Below, in pieces: positions 1-10,100 of a stretch of DNA of 64,000 nucleotides. A model generated the notes under the pieces. The model saw only the letters and a program-made list of their open reading frames with translations, did no database searches and had not been told where the DNA came from. The DNA lies in contig NZ_WAAU01000003.1 of the NCBI RefSeq assembly GCF_008806755.1, positions 179,411-243,410 on the forward strand, written 5' to 3'. A program made the position numbers and the translations under genes. Source of the DNA: Tenacibaculum aiptasiae. GTDB taxonomy: Bacteria > Bacteroidota > Bacteroidia > Flavobacteriales > Flavobacteriaceae. Numbering within the stretch: position 1 is the first letter of the stretch; every line of letters starts with the position of its first letter.

Positions 1-679
1 TATTAGTAAACTTATCTTTTGTTTTAGCGTTTATGATAATTTTTTGTGGAAATAAAACATTCTTTTTATTTGAATATTTTGGGTAAGAAATATCTAAACG
101 TTGATTTTTTGCTTGGTTTACAATTGATTGTTTATCTAGCTTGTAATGATTCGGATTTACATGAAAGAAAATATCAAACAATTCAGCTTGTTTTTTAGGT
201 GAAAGTTGATAAGATTGATCTTTTATAATTACTTCTTGGCGTTGCGATTTTACATTCAAAATTGATTGCCCTAATAACATATTTTGAAGTTGTTCAAAGT
301 TGATGTCTGTGCCTAATATTTTTCTTAGCATTGCAAAATCACCATCAAAATAGTTTTTGTAATAAGAAGAGTAAAATTGGACTTTGTTTGGTGTTATTTT
401 GGCTTTAAAAATATTGATAACTTTAGTTCCTTTTAACCAAATAACTTCATCTTTTATGATTTTCATGCGTACAGAAAATCCTATTTTATCTTTAGTATCT
501 CTATAATTTACTTTTAAGCGTGCATCAATAGTTTTCTCATCGAAGTTAGAAGACATATGTTTCTTTGCAACTTTACGAGCAGACATTTTTTTTACTACTG
601 TAGAATTGATTACCTTTTTGCTCGATTTACATGAAGTAAAACCAATGAATAATATAAATAAGAGAGTATAATATTTCAT
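1..679 (-). CDS. DUF4292-type outer-membrane lipoprotein (3' end beyond window)
   Basis: The reading frame opens at 679 and runs off the left edge, so the C-terminus is missing. The N-terminus is a lipoprotein signal: a short hydrophobic stretch ends in a lipobox with Cys at residue 17 (motif TSCKSS). The rest has the alternating hydrophobic pattern of a beta-rich periplasmic domain and resembles DUF4292 proteins, which flavobacteria often encode beside a TPR protein and a sugar nucleotidyltransferase. The next gene upstream ends 22 bp away, suggesting one minus-strand operon. Function is unknown; it is probably an envelope lipoprotein. The family call rests on sequence character and neighbours. 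Confidence 0.7.
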   Translation of the reverse strand, partial: MKYYTLLFILFIGFTSCKSSKKVINSTVVKKMSARKVAKKHMSSNFDEKTIDARLKVNYRDTKDKIGFSVRMKIIKDEVIWLKGTKVINIFKAKITPNKVQFYSSYYKNYFDGDFAMLRKILGTDINFEQLQNMLLGQSILNVKSQRQEVIIKDQSYQLSPKKQAELFDIFFHVNPNHYKLDKQSIVNQAKNQRLDISYPKYSNKKNVLFPQKIIINAKTKDKFTN

Positions 680-701
680 AAACTAGTAATAGAGAAGTAA
701 A

Positions 702-1697
702 TTATTTTAGAACTTTTGCTGCTTTCTTTTTATAAGTTTTTACTTTTTCCGGATTGTTTAATCCTTTGTAAGCTCGTGCAATTTCTAGATAAAATTTAGC
801 TTCAATTTCATTATTATCAATTACAAAATCGATGCCATTTTGTAAGCTTTGAATTGCCTTTTTAAATTGATTTTTGTTGTTTAACGCTTTTCCATTCATA
901 AAATAAACTAAGGGCTGTGCAGGAAATAATGCTAAACCTTGTTCACTGTATTTTAATAAATCATCATCATTGTTTGATGAAAGTTTATTTAATAAAAGTT
1001 TTAAATTATTGAATGATTTTTCCTTTTCAAAATTAGCTTTTAAGTCTGTACTAGCAATTGTATTTTCTTCTTTCTTTATAGTTTTCTTAGTAGATCTTGT
1101 TTCCTCCAGTTTTTCTTGTATTAGTCTTAATCTAGCATTTAATAGCTTGCTCTTTTTTAATTCAAACAAAACTTCTTTTGCTGAAGGGATATCTCTGTTT
1201 TGTAAATGTAAAAAAACTAAAAGACGTTTCTTTTTTGGGTATTTATGAGCAATTTTTTCTTGAACTTCAATTGCTTCATCAAAAGCTGCAATTTTTCTTA
1301 AAATATGTACTTGATGTTCTAAAAGCCAAATGTTTTCATTGTCGATTTCTACGGCAGCTTTTATGTACTCTAAGGCTTCGTTATTTCTGCCTAGTTTTAC
1401 ATAATTTTTAGAGAGTTCAAATAATACAGATTTATTATTTGGGTCTAACTCATTACATTTTTCTAGGTTTTCAATTGCTTTTTGATAATTGAAAATAGCT
1501 TTGTTAGACAGTGCTTTAAAGAAGTTTTCTTGAAATTCAATATTGTCACTTTCACTAACATCTTCTGAAGGAGGAATGCTGTCTTGTGCTTTTAAGGAGA
1601 GAAAATAAAACAAAAAGAAAAATAGAGACAAAAAGAAGTTCCTTCTTGCCTCTTTAATTTTTCTTCTATTTTTTTTATGTAAGTTCTGTATAATCAC
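702..1697 (-). CDS. Secreted tetratricopeptide-repeat protein
   Basis: 331 aa. A basic N-terminus (KKNRRKIKEARR) is followed by a hydrophobic segment at about residues 22-36 and an SLKAQ cleavage-like site, so export is likely. From about residue 55 there are repeated helix pairs with TPR signatures (for example AIENLEKCNELDPNN and ALEYIKAAVEID). A lysine-rich linker near 205-225 separates a second TPR pair at the C-terminus. TPRs mediate protein-protein contacts; the partner is unknown. The start overlaps the end of the nucleotidyltransferase gene by 23 bp, which supports translational coupling within the same minus-strand operon. Confidence 0.8.
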   Translation of the reverse strand: MIIQNLHKKNRRKIKEARRNFFLSLFFFLFYFLSLKAQDSIPPSEDVSESDNIEFQENFFKALSNKAIFNYQKAIENLEKCNELDPNNKSVLFELSKNYVKLGRNNEALEYIKAAVEIDNENIWLLEHQVHILRKIAAFDEAIEVQEKIAHKYPKKKRLLVFLHLQNRDIPSAKEVLFELKKSKLLNARLRLIQEKLEETRSTKKTIKKEENTIASTDLKANFEKEKSFNNLKLLLNKLSSNNDDDLLKYSEQGLALFPAQPLVYFMNGKALNNKNQFKKAIQSLQNGIDFVIDNNEIEAKFYLEIARAYKGLNNPEKVKTYKKKAAKVLK

Positions 1698-2691
1698 CTA
1701 TACTTACTGATGTATAATTAGCATTGTATTTTGCATGATTACCAATCATGGCGTTATCTAATTTTGCATTAGATATTTGAACATTTGTTTGTATTAATGA
1801 ATTTACAATAGTAGAATTTTCAACTATACTATTTTCACCAATAGAAACATAAGGTCCTATTTTTGTGTTTTTTAATGTTACGTTATTTCCAACATAACAT
1901 GGTTGAATAATTTCAGAGTTTTCTAATACAACGTCGTTAGCTACTAAATTGTTGCCATTGTTTTGTTCAAAACCTAAAACTTGCTTGTTTGTATCTACTG
2001 TTGGATCTTTCTTTCCGCAATCCATCCAAGCGTCAACAGTACCAGGAATAAACTTAGCTCCTTGTTGCTTTAAAGATTCTAAAACATTGGTTAATTGATA
2101 TTCACCATTTTCTTTAATATCATTATCTAACAAATATTTTATTTCGTTACGAACCTTAGCTCCATCTTTAAAGTAATATATACCAATAATAGCTAAGTCA
2201 GAAACAAAATCTTTTGGTTTCTCTACGAAATCTGTAATAAAACCATCTTTTAGTTTTACAACTCCAAAAGCACTTGGGTCCTCTACTCTTTTTACCCAAA
2301 TAGCACCATCTGCATTTGAATCTAATTTAAAATCTGCTTTAAATAAAGTGTCAGCAAAAGCTACTACACAAGGTCCATCTAAAGACTCTTGAGCACAGTA
2401 AATTGCATGAGCAGTTCCTAAAGCTTCTTCTTGAACATATACAGAACCTTTTGCTCCAAGATTCTCAGCGATACTTTTAAGTTTATCTGCAGTGTTTGCA
2501 GGGAACCCTTTGGCAGCAGGACCAATTATAAAAGCTATTTCTTCTATTGGTTGGTTTACTACTGAAGTTATATCTTCAACTAAGCGTTGTACAATTGACT
2601 TACCCGCTATGACGGTTAAAGGTTTAGGAATAGTTAAAGTATGAGGTCTCAAACGAGAACCTATTCCTGCCATTGGGACTATTATTTTCAT
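1675..2691 (-). CDS. Sugar-1-phosphate nucleotidyltransferase with left-handed beta-helix tail
   Basis: 338 aa. The N-terminal Rossmann-like domain opens with the nucleotide-binding signature GIGSRLRPHT followed by IPKPL, as in RmlA/GalU/GlmU-type NTP transferases that make NDP-sugars from NTP and sugar-1-phosphate. The DTLF segment near residue 114 and EKPKDF near 178 are usual substrate-loop features. From about residue 250 to 335 there are hexapeptide-type repeats (NNVTLKNTKIGPYVSIGENS) that form a left-handed beta-helix, as in bifunctional GlmU-like enzymes. The sugar cannot be fixed from sequence. It sits between the TPR gene (23-bp overlap) and the ABC ATPase, on the same strand. Confidence 0.85.
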   Translation of the reverse strand: MKIIVPMAGIGSRLRPHTLTIPKPLTVIAGKSIVQRLVEDITSVVNQPIEEIAFIIGPAAKGFPANTADKLKSIAENLGAKGSVYVQEEALGTAHAIYCAQESLDGPCVVAFADTLFKADFKLDSNADGAIWVKRVEDPSAFGVVKLKDGFITDFVEKPKDFVSDLAIIGIYYFKDGAKVRNEIKYLLDNDIKENGEYQLTNVLESLKQQGAKFIPGTVDAWMDCGKKDPTVDTNKQVLGFEQNNGNNLVANDVVLENSEIIQPCYVGNNVTLKNTKIGPYVSIGENSIVENSTIVNSLIQTNVQISNAKLDNAMIGNHAKYNANYTSVSIGDYTELT

Positions 2692-2749
2692 GTTTCTCTT
2701 TTCTATTTTTTAACAGCGCAATATACTACTAATATAGTATTGAAAAAAG

Positions 2750-4411
2750 TTAAAGCCCTTTTGGGACGGCTTCTACTAATGTTTTGGTATACGTTGTTTT
2801 TGGGTTATTATATATTTCGTCTGCATCTGCAATTTCCTCTATTTTACCTTTGTTCATTACAACTAATTGATCAGCCATGTATTTAACTACTGATAAATCG
2901 TGTGAAATGAATATGTAAGTAAAATTAAATTCAGCTTTTAATTGATTTAATAAGTTCAAAACTTGCGCTTGGACTGATACATCTAAAGCTGAAACTGATT
3001 CGTCGCAAATAATTAATTTTGGTTGTAAAGCTATGGTACGAGCAATCCCTATACGTTGCCTTTGTCCTCCAGAAAATTCATGAGGATATCGATAAAAATG
3101 TTCTTTATCAAGTCCCACTTTTTCTAATAAATTAAGCACATAATCTTTTCTTTCTTTCGATGAATTAAGAATGTTATGAACTTTCATAGGTTCAAGAATT
3201 GCATTACCAATAGTAATTCTTGGGTTTAAGGAAGAGAAAGGATCTTGAAATATTATTTGAATGTCCTTTCTTAGTTTTTTAAATTCTGATTTTGAAAGCT
3301 TTGTAATGTCTTTTCCTTTGTATATAATTGCTCCTGAACTGGCTGTTTCTAGTTGTAAAATTGTTCTACTTAATGTAGTTTTTCCACAACCACTTTCACC
3401 AACTAAACCTAAGGTTTCTCCTTCATAAATTTTAAAAGAAACATCATTTACTGCTTTTACTATGTTTGGTTTTGAAAACCAAGAAGCATTAGAAATAAAA
3501 TCTTTATGTAAATTTTCGATTTCCAGTAATGGGGATTTATTGTAAATTTTGTTATGATACTCTTCTCGTTCTTTATCGGTATATAAAGTAGTATCAACAG
3601 AATTGGTTATAAAATCGCTAACTGTTGGTAATGTTTTTAAACGATTCTTAGTATTTGGTTTCGAGTTTATTAATGCTTTGGTGTAATTCTCTTTTGGGTT
3701 TAAAAATATATCTTTTGAAGCGCCTTGTTCTATAACTATTCCTTTGTGCATTACAACTACATTATCGGCAATTTCTGAAACAAGCGCTAAATCATGAGAA
3801 ATAAATAATATTCCCATTTTAAACTCTTTTTGTAGCTCTTTTAATAGTAAAATTATTTCTTTTTGAACCGTAACATCTAATGCTGTTGTAGGTTCATCGG
3901 CAATTAATAATTGTGGCTTACAAGCTATTGCCATGGCAATCATAACTCGTTGTTTTTGTCCACCGCTTATTTGGTGTGGATAAGAGTTATAAATATCATT
4001 TGGCCTAGGTAATTTGACTTTATTAAAAAGAGAAATAACTTCTTCTTTTATTTCACTACTTGATAGTGTTGTATGTAATTGTAATATCTCTGCAACCTGA
4101 TAACCACAAGTTAAGGTTGGATTTAAAGAACTCATTGGTTCTTGAAAAATCATAGCGATTTCGCTCCCTCTAATTTTTTGAAAGGATTGATTATCAAATG
4201 CTAATAAATTTTGTTGGTTAAAAAGGATTTCTCCTTTAATATCTGCAAACTTAGGTAAAAGTCCTAAGATTGCAAGAGAGGTTATAGATTTTCCACTTCC
4301 ACTCTCTCCTACTATTCCAAGTATTTCATTCTGCTGTAAATTAAAAGATATGTTTTTAACAACTGAAGGTGATTTTTTAAAAGCTATTTCTAAGTTTTTA
4401 ATTTGGAGCAT
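2750..4411 (-). CDS. Fused double-cassette oligopeptide-type ABC transporter ATPase (DppD-DppF-like)
   Basis: 553 aa with two complete ABC cassettes in one chain. Cassette 1 has Walker A GESGSGKS (35-42), signature ISGGQKQR (148-155) and Walker B LLIADEP (168-174). Cassette 2 has Walker A GESGCGKT (338-345), signature FSGGQRQR (446-453) and LIICDES (466-472). Both carry the C-terminal extension typical of oligopeptide/nickel importer ATPases (YTKAL and [10 protein letters not shown]). It should energise uptake of peptides or a similar solute. No permease or binding-protein gene is adjacent, so those subunits must lie elsewhere. The start at 4411 follows an AT-rich spacer and lies divergently from the M43 protease. 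Confidence 0.88.
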   Translation of the reverse strand: MLQIKNLEIAFKKSPSVVKNISFNLQQNEILGIVGESGSGKSITSLAILGLLPKFADIKGEILFNQQNLLAFDNQSFQKIRGSEIAMIFQEPMSSLNPTLTCGYQVAEILQLHTTLSSSEIKEEVISLFNKVKLPRPNDIYNSYPHQISGGQKQRVMIAMAIACKPQLLIADEPTTALDVTVQKEIILLLKELQKEFKMGILFISHDLALVSEIADNVVVMHKGIVIEQGASKDIFLNPKENYTKALINSKPNTKNRLKTLPTVSDFITNSVDTTLYTDKEREEYHNKIYNKSPLLEIENLHKDFISNASWFSKPNIVKAVNDVSFKIYEGETLGLVGESGCGKTTLSRTILQLETASSGAIIYKGKDITKLSKSEFKKLRKDIQIIFQDPFSSLNPRITIGNAILEPMKVHNILNSSKERKDYVLNLLEKVGLDKEHFYRYPHEFSGGQRQRIGIARTIALQPKLIICDESVSALDVSVQAQVLNLLNQLKAEFNFTYIFISHDLSVVKYMADQLVVMNKGKIEEIADADEIYNNPKTTYTKTLVEAVPKGL

Positions 4412-4565
4412 TCGTGTGAAATTTTAATAAAAATACAATTAATCTTATTGAAAAGTTAATGACAGATGTATTTTTTTTAAAAGTTTTAAAAATGCTTTAA
4501 ACCTAGTGTAGTACTGGGTTTATAAAAAAATGAAAAGACTTAAAGATATTAAAAGTTTTTGTTTT

Positions 4566-4607
4566 TTGCAAAAAAAATAGCAGAACTAATGTTTTTTTCT
4601 ATATTTG
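4566..4607 (+). promoter_or_regulatory. Candidate promoter of the M43 protease gene
   Basis: TATATTTG at 4600-4607 matches the Bacteroidota -7 consensus TAnnTTTG. The nearest TTG upstream (4566-4568) is 31 bp away, longer than the usual 17-23 bp, so the -33 half is weak. The leader to the start codon would be about 90 nt. Confidence 0.35.
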
Positions 4608-4701
4608 TTGCCCGTTTAACAAAAATTTAAGAGTTTTTATTGCGAATATGATAATAGTTAACTTTTAAATAAAAAATAATTAATTAAAAACCCCTTCAGA
4701 A

Positions 4702-7068
4702 ATGAAAAACAAAATTACTCTGGCATTTTTATGCTTATTTTTTATTGGAGCGACATTTGCTCAACAAAAAAGGACCTGCTATGCAATGGAGGACATAGAG
4801 GAACGAAAGGCTACAGACCCTGGTCTTGAAAACCGAATGAAAGAGATTGAAAAGTTTACTCAAAAAAGAGTAAAAGAAATGGAGAGTTACCAAGGTAAGG
4901 TAAATGGAAGTATTATTACGATTCCTGTTGTAGTTCACGTTTTATATACTAATTCGACAAACAACATTAGTGACGCACAAATTCTTTCTCAAATTGATGT
5001 TTTAAATAAAGATTTTAGAAGAACTAATACTGATAAAACTAATAAATGGTCTCAAGCTGCTGATACTCAGATAGAGTTCGCTATGGCTAAAGTTGACCCT
5101 AATGGAAACGCTACTACAGCAATTACTAGAAAGCAAGTAAGTGGAGCTGATTGGGGGACAAAATTTAAAGCATACAATGCAATGAAAAGTTCAGCTTCTG
5201 GTGGGGTTGATCCATGGAATACTGCTGAGTATTTAAACATGTGGATTGTACCAAAAATGACAAATACTAGTCCTCAAGGAGATAGAACTATTTTAGGTTT
5301 TGCACAATTTCCAGGAGGATCAGCTGCAACTGATGGATTAGTAATGATTCACGATGCTTTTGGTTCAACAGGAACTCTTAATCCTTCTTTTAACTTAGGA
5401 AGAACTACTACTCACGAGATTGGACACTATTTAAATTTACGTCACATTTGGGGTGATGGTGGATGTGGTGTTGATGATTTCGTATCTGATACTCCAGAAT
5501 CTGATGCTCCAAACTATGGATGTAAAACTGGACACGTTTCTTGTGGTTCTGAAGATATGGTTCAAAACTTTATGGATTATTCTGACGATGCTTGTATGAA
5601 CTTATTTACTGTAGGACAAAAAAATAGAATGCGTGCTGTTTTAGAAGCTGGTGGTTCTAGACGTTCTTTAGCGTTATCTGATAAATTTGGTAGCGGTAAT
5701 ACAGGTGGAGGTACTACTCAAGATCCTTGTAATGGTGGTGCTACTTTAACTGAAAACACAGGTTCTTTTAATGATGGAAGTGGAAGTCAAAACTATGGAA
5801 ATGGTAAAAACTGTACTTGGTTAATTAAACCTGCTAACGGAGGAAAAGTTACTTTAAACTTTAGTAGTTTTAATACTGAAAGTGGTTATGATTTCGTAAC
5901 TGTTTACGATGGTTCTAGTGCTAGTGCGACTCAATTAGGTAAGTTCTCAGGAACTTCTACTCCAAGTGCTGTAACTTCTACAGGAAATGCAATGTTTGTT
6001 AAGTTTACTTCTGATGGATCTGTAACAGCTGCTGGATGGGCTGCAAACTATACTTCTGCAACTTCTAGTGCGGATACTCAAGCACCAACTGCTCCATCAA
6101 GTTTAACTGCTTCTAATGTAGCTCAAACTACTTTAACTTTAAACTGGTCTGCTTCTTCTGATAACGTAGGAGTAACTGAATATGACGTATACCGTGGTTC
6201 TACAAAATTAGGAAGCACTGCTAATACATCTGTAAATATTACTGGATTAACTGCTGGAACTGCTTATACTTTCTCTGTAAGAGCAAAAGATGCTGCTGGA
6301 AATGTATCTTCAAGTAGTAATACTGTAAGTGTTTCAACTTTATCTAATTCTGTATCTTACTGTTCTTATAAAGGAACTACTTCTTATGAGTGGATTGATT
6401 ATGTATCATTCGGAGGAATGACAAATTCTACTGGTGCTAATGGTGGTTATGGTGACTTTACTTCTAAAGTAGCTACAGTTGCTAAAGGAAGTACTAGTAA
6501 AATTGTATTAAGTGTTGGATACTCAAGTACTGTTTATAAAGAGTACTGGTCTGTTTGGATTGATTTTAATAAAAATGGAACTTTTGAATCTAGCGAAAGA
6601 GTAGTAGCTGGTTCTGCTTCAACTGCATCAAATGTATCTGCTGATATTACAATTCCTGCATCTGCATTATTAGGTCAAACTAGAATGCGTGTTGCAATGA
6701 AAGATACTGCTCAACATACTACTTCTTGTGGAACTTATAACTACGGAGAGGTTGAAGATTATACTGTAAATATTACAGCAAGTACTACCAGAGATTCTGA
6801 TGTAGTAAGAGCTACAAACTTAGGAAACGATACAAGCTTAAGCTTAATGGCTTACCCTAACCCTTCATCTGATTTTGTTCAGGTTGAATTAGCTTCTAAG
6901 TCTAACGATATTGCTTATAGAGTTGTAAACACTATAGGAAAAGTTGTAAAAGCTGGACGTTTAGATAACTCTCGTAGTTTAAATGTATCTAATTTAAACA
7001 CTGGAATTTATATTTTAGAAGTTAATGATGGACAAAAATTATTAAAAACTAAAATTATTAAGAAATAG
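4702..7068 (+). CDS. Secreted M43-type (pappalysin/cytophagalysin-like) metalloprotease with CUB, Fn3, GEVED and T9SS sorting domain
   Basis: 788 aa. A signal peptide ends near ATFAQQ. The zinc site is HEIGHYLNLRH with ligands His238, His242 and His248 and catalytic Glu239; the downstream NFMDYSDD provides the Met-turn, and the conserved Cys-rich loop (GCGVDDFVSDTP) is that of M43B peptidases. Then follow a CUB-like domain (about 341-451), one fibronectin III domain (about 458-548), a GEVED domain (about 552-690, motif GEVEDY at 682-687) and a type A T9SS tail beginning at YPNP (718-721) and ending LLKTKIIKK. It should be exported by Sec and then T9SS and digest proteins outside the cell. The leader ends in CCCCTTCAGAA just before ATG, a motif shared by its neighbours. 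Confidence 0.9.
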   Translation: MKNKITLAFLCLFFIGATFAQQKRTCYAMEDIEERKATDPGLENRMKEIEKFTQKRVKEMESYQGKVNGSIITIPVVVHVLYTNSTNNISDAQILSQIDVLNKDFRRTNTDKTNKWSQAADTQIEFAMAKVDPNGNATTAITRKQVSGADWGTKFKAYNAMKSSASGGVDPWNTAEYLNMWIVPKMTNTSPQGDRTILGFAQFPGGSAATDGLVMIHDAFGSTGTLNPSFNLGRTTTHEIGHYLNLRHIWGDGGCGVDDFVSDTPESDAPNYGCKTGHVSCGSEDMVQNFMDYSDDACMNLFTVGQKNRMRAVLEAGGSRRSLALSDKFGSGNTGGGTTQDPCNGGATLTENTGSFNDGSGSQNYGNGKNCTWLIKPANGGKVTLNFSSFNTESGYDFVTVYDGSSASATQLGKFSGTSTPSAVTSTGNAMFVKFTSDGSVTAAGWAANYTSATSSADTQAPTAPSSLTASNVAQTTLTLNWSASSDNVGVTEYDVYRGSTKLGSTANTSVNITGLTAGTAYTFSVRAKDAAGNVSSSSNTVSVSTLSNSVSYCSYKGTTSYEWIDYVSFGGMTNSTGANGGYGDFTSKVATVAKGSTSKIVLSVGYSSTVYKEYWSVWIDFNKNGTFESSERVVAGSASTASNVSADITIPASALLGQTRMRVAMKDTAQHTTSCGTYNYGEVEDYTVNITASTTRDSDVVRATNLGNDTSLSLMAYPNPSSDFVQVELASKSNDIAYRVVNTIGKVVKAGRLDNSRSLNVSNLNTGIYILEVNDGQKLLKTKIIKK

Positions 7069-7096
7069 CTTATTAGAAACTAATAAAGCTAAGTAT

Positions 7097-7123
7097 AACC
7101 CGGGCTTTCGCCTGGGTTTTTTT
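7097..7123 (+). terminator. Rho-independent terminator after M43 protease
   Basis: AACCCGGGC and GCCTGGGTT form a nine-pair stem (one G-U) around TTTC, followed by a T run. It lies 28 bp after the stop codon. Confidence 0.85.
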
Positions 7124-7160
7124 ATCAATTTAATTTATTAACAATCAAACCCTTTACAAA

Positions 7161-10100
7161 ATGAATAACAATTTAAAGTTGTTAATGGGTGGTTTGTCTA
7201 TAGCCTTAGTCACGTCTATAGGTTATAAGCATTTCTCTGATAAAAATGAGATGCTAGATGTTGAAAAACAGCGACAAACACACGCAGAGTTCTTAAAGAA
7301 CAGCCCTTATCAAGAAACCTTGAAATGGGATAAAAAAAAGAGAAAAAACTATGGTTTACCTCCTAATCGATATTTCGAACAAATGTGGGGTCTTACTATT
7401 AACCCAGCTACTGGTAAATTAGAAGATGGGTCTTTAAATGAGTTAAGAAATAGATTAATAGCTGAAAGAAAAGGACAAAAGAATCCTGGTACTAGTACGA
7501 ATGCTTGGGTTGAAAGAGGACCTAATAATGTTGGTGGTAGAACGAGAGCTATTATGTTTGACCCTAATGATGCTACTAACAATCGTGTTTATGCCGGTGG
7601 TGTTAGTGGTGGTTTATGGGTAAATAATAATATTAGTAACTCAAATTCTCAGTGGCAAAGAGTTCAAAATGTACCTGGAAATTTATCGGTAACTTCTATT
7701 ACTGTTGATCCTAGAAACTCTAATACTTGGTATGTAGGTACAGGTGAGCAGTATACTGCTGGTGATGTAGTAGGAAATGGAGTATATAGAACTACAGATG
7801 GAGGTACTACTTGGACAGCTGTTAATATACCTGCTGCTGGTACTGCTGTTATTAACCATAATGCGAGCAATGTTTTTCTTTCTGGTATTCACTATGTAAA
7901 CGATGTTTTAGCATGGGATAATGGAAATTCTACTGAATTATTTGTAGCGGTTGGATCACATGTTTATGGTGATTCATCAAGTCCAAAAAATTGGTTAGGA
8001 TTACAATCTGCTGGATTATATCGTTCTACCGATGGTGGTGCTAACTGGAATAGGATTGAGTCTGATAATATGAAGTATACTTTTAGTGGTAATGATTATT
8101 ATTATACTCCTAACGATTTAGAAGTAAGTGCCAACAATACTATTTGGATGGGTACTATTAAGTCTGTATTAAGTGCTACTAGCGGTGGTAGAGTATTTAG
8201 TTCTACAAACGGTTCTACTTGGAATGAAGCTGCTGCTTCTCCTTTAACTGATTCGAATAGAGTTGAATTAGAGCCTTCTGCAACTGATGCTAATAAGATT
8301 TATGCGCTTACTGAAGGTTTGGCTAGAGATGCTCAAAATAGATTAATTGATCCTGTTCATATTTACAAGACTACAAATGGTTTTGCAACGATTTCTGCTA
8401 CTTCTTTACCTAATGATGCTGATTTAAGTATTCCTGCTAAAGATTTTACTAGAGGTCAATCTTTTTATAACTTAGTAATTGAAGCTGATCCTACAAATGA
8501 TGATATTGTTTATGTAGGTGGTATTGATTTATTTAAATCGACAAATGGAGGTACTTCTTGGTCTCAAATATCTAAGTGGTCTAACAATAACAATTTAGCT
8601 GGTTTAAATGTTTCTATTGTTCATGCAGATCAGCATGCTATTGCTTTTGGAAATAACGATTCTTCTAAAATCTTATTTGGTACTGATGGTGGTATTTACT
8701 ACTCTGGAAACTCTGGAGGTTCTTTAAATGTTAGAAACAGAGGATATAATGTAACTCAGTTTGTGAAAGCTGGTATAGGTCCTGATGGAGTTGGTGATGT
8801 TAATGGTATTTTTAGTGCTGGTGCTCAGGATAACGGTACTCAAGGTTTTAGAAATGCGGTTGCTGGTGTAAATAGTTCTACAGAAGTTTCTGGTGGTGAC
8901 GGTTTTTACACTTTTATTGATAAAGATGGTCAGTATATGATTGCTACGTATACGAACAATGTTATTTATCGTTTTAACTTACCTTGGAATGGTGTAAGCA
9001 GAATTCAAGGAGGTGCTACTACGATTTTAAATGAGCGTAATACAGGTGATTTCGTAAACCCTATGGGGTATGATAGTCAAGCAAATCGTTTATTATCGAA
9101 TGCTTCTGCATCTTCTAAATCTATTAAAAGTATTAATGTAGCTTCTAATACTAAAGGGAATATTACAAATGCTCTTTTAGATGCAAGCCCTACTGCTTTT
9201 AGAGCTTCTCCTTTTGCTAATAATACTTGGTATGTTGGTTTATCTAATGGTAAATTATTAAAGTTAACTAACGTTACTAATAGTAGTGCTACTTGGACTA
9301 ATGTTGCTACTCCTTTTGTAGGATCAGTTTCTTCTGTTCGTTTTGGTGCTACTGATGATGATATTTTTGTTACTATTCATAACTATGGTGTAACAAGTGT
9401 ATGGGCTACTACTGATGGTGGTGCTAACTGGGTAAATAAAGAAGGTAATTTACCAAACATTCCTGTAAGAGATATTTTACAAAATCCATTAGACAGAACT
9501 GAAGCTATTTTAGCAACTCAATTAGGAGTATGGTCTACTACAAACTTTAACGAAGCGAATCCAACTTGGACACAAGCTTATAATGGTATGAGCGATGTTA
9601 GTGTTACTTCTTTTGATTATTGGAATGTGAATGGTAATCATTCTCAAAATAAAATTATTGCTGCTACTTATGGTAGAGGAGTGTTTACTGGTTCTTTTAC
9701 TGCTAATGCTGTAAATGACACACAAGCTCCTACTGCTCCAAGTAATTTGGCTGCTTCTAATGTAGTATCTACTTCTTTAACTTTAAACTGGACTGGTTCA
9801 ACTGATAATGTTGCTGTATCTGGTTATGATGTATATCAAGGTTCTACTAAGTTAGGAACTACTACTAATACTACTTATAATGTAACTGGTTTAACTGCTT
9901 CTACGGCTTATACTTTTTCTGTAAAAGCTAAAGATGCAGCTGGTAATGAATCTTCGGCTAGTAATGTTGTTAGTGTAACTACACCTGCTAAAACAGTTTC
10001 TTACTGTAATGCTAGCGGTAACACTTCTTATGCTACTGGAATTACTAGAGTTGTTTTTGGTTCTATTAACAATGCTGATGGGCCTGCTAAAGATAAAGGT

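Noticed and set aside
2722..2740. Terminator between nucleotidyltransferase and ABC ATPase genes
   Set aside because: Only a weak six-pair AT stem (ATACTA/TAGTAT) without a clear T run on the minus strand.
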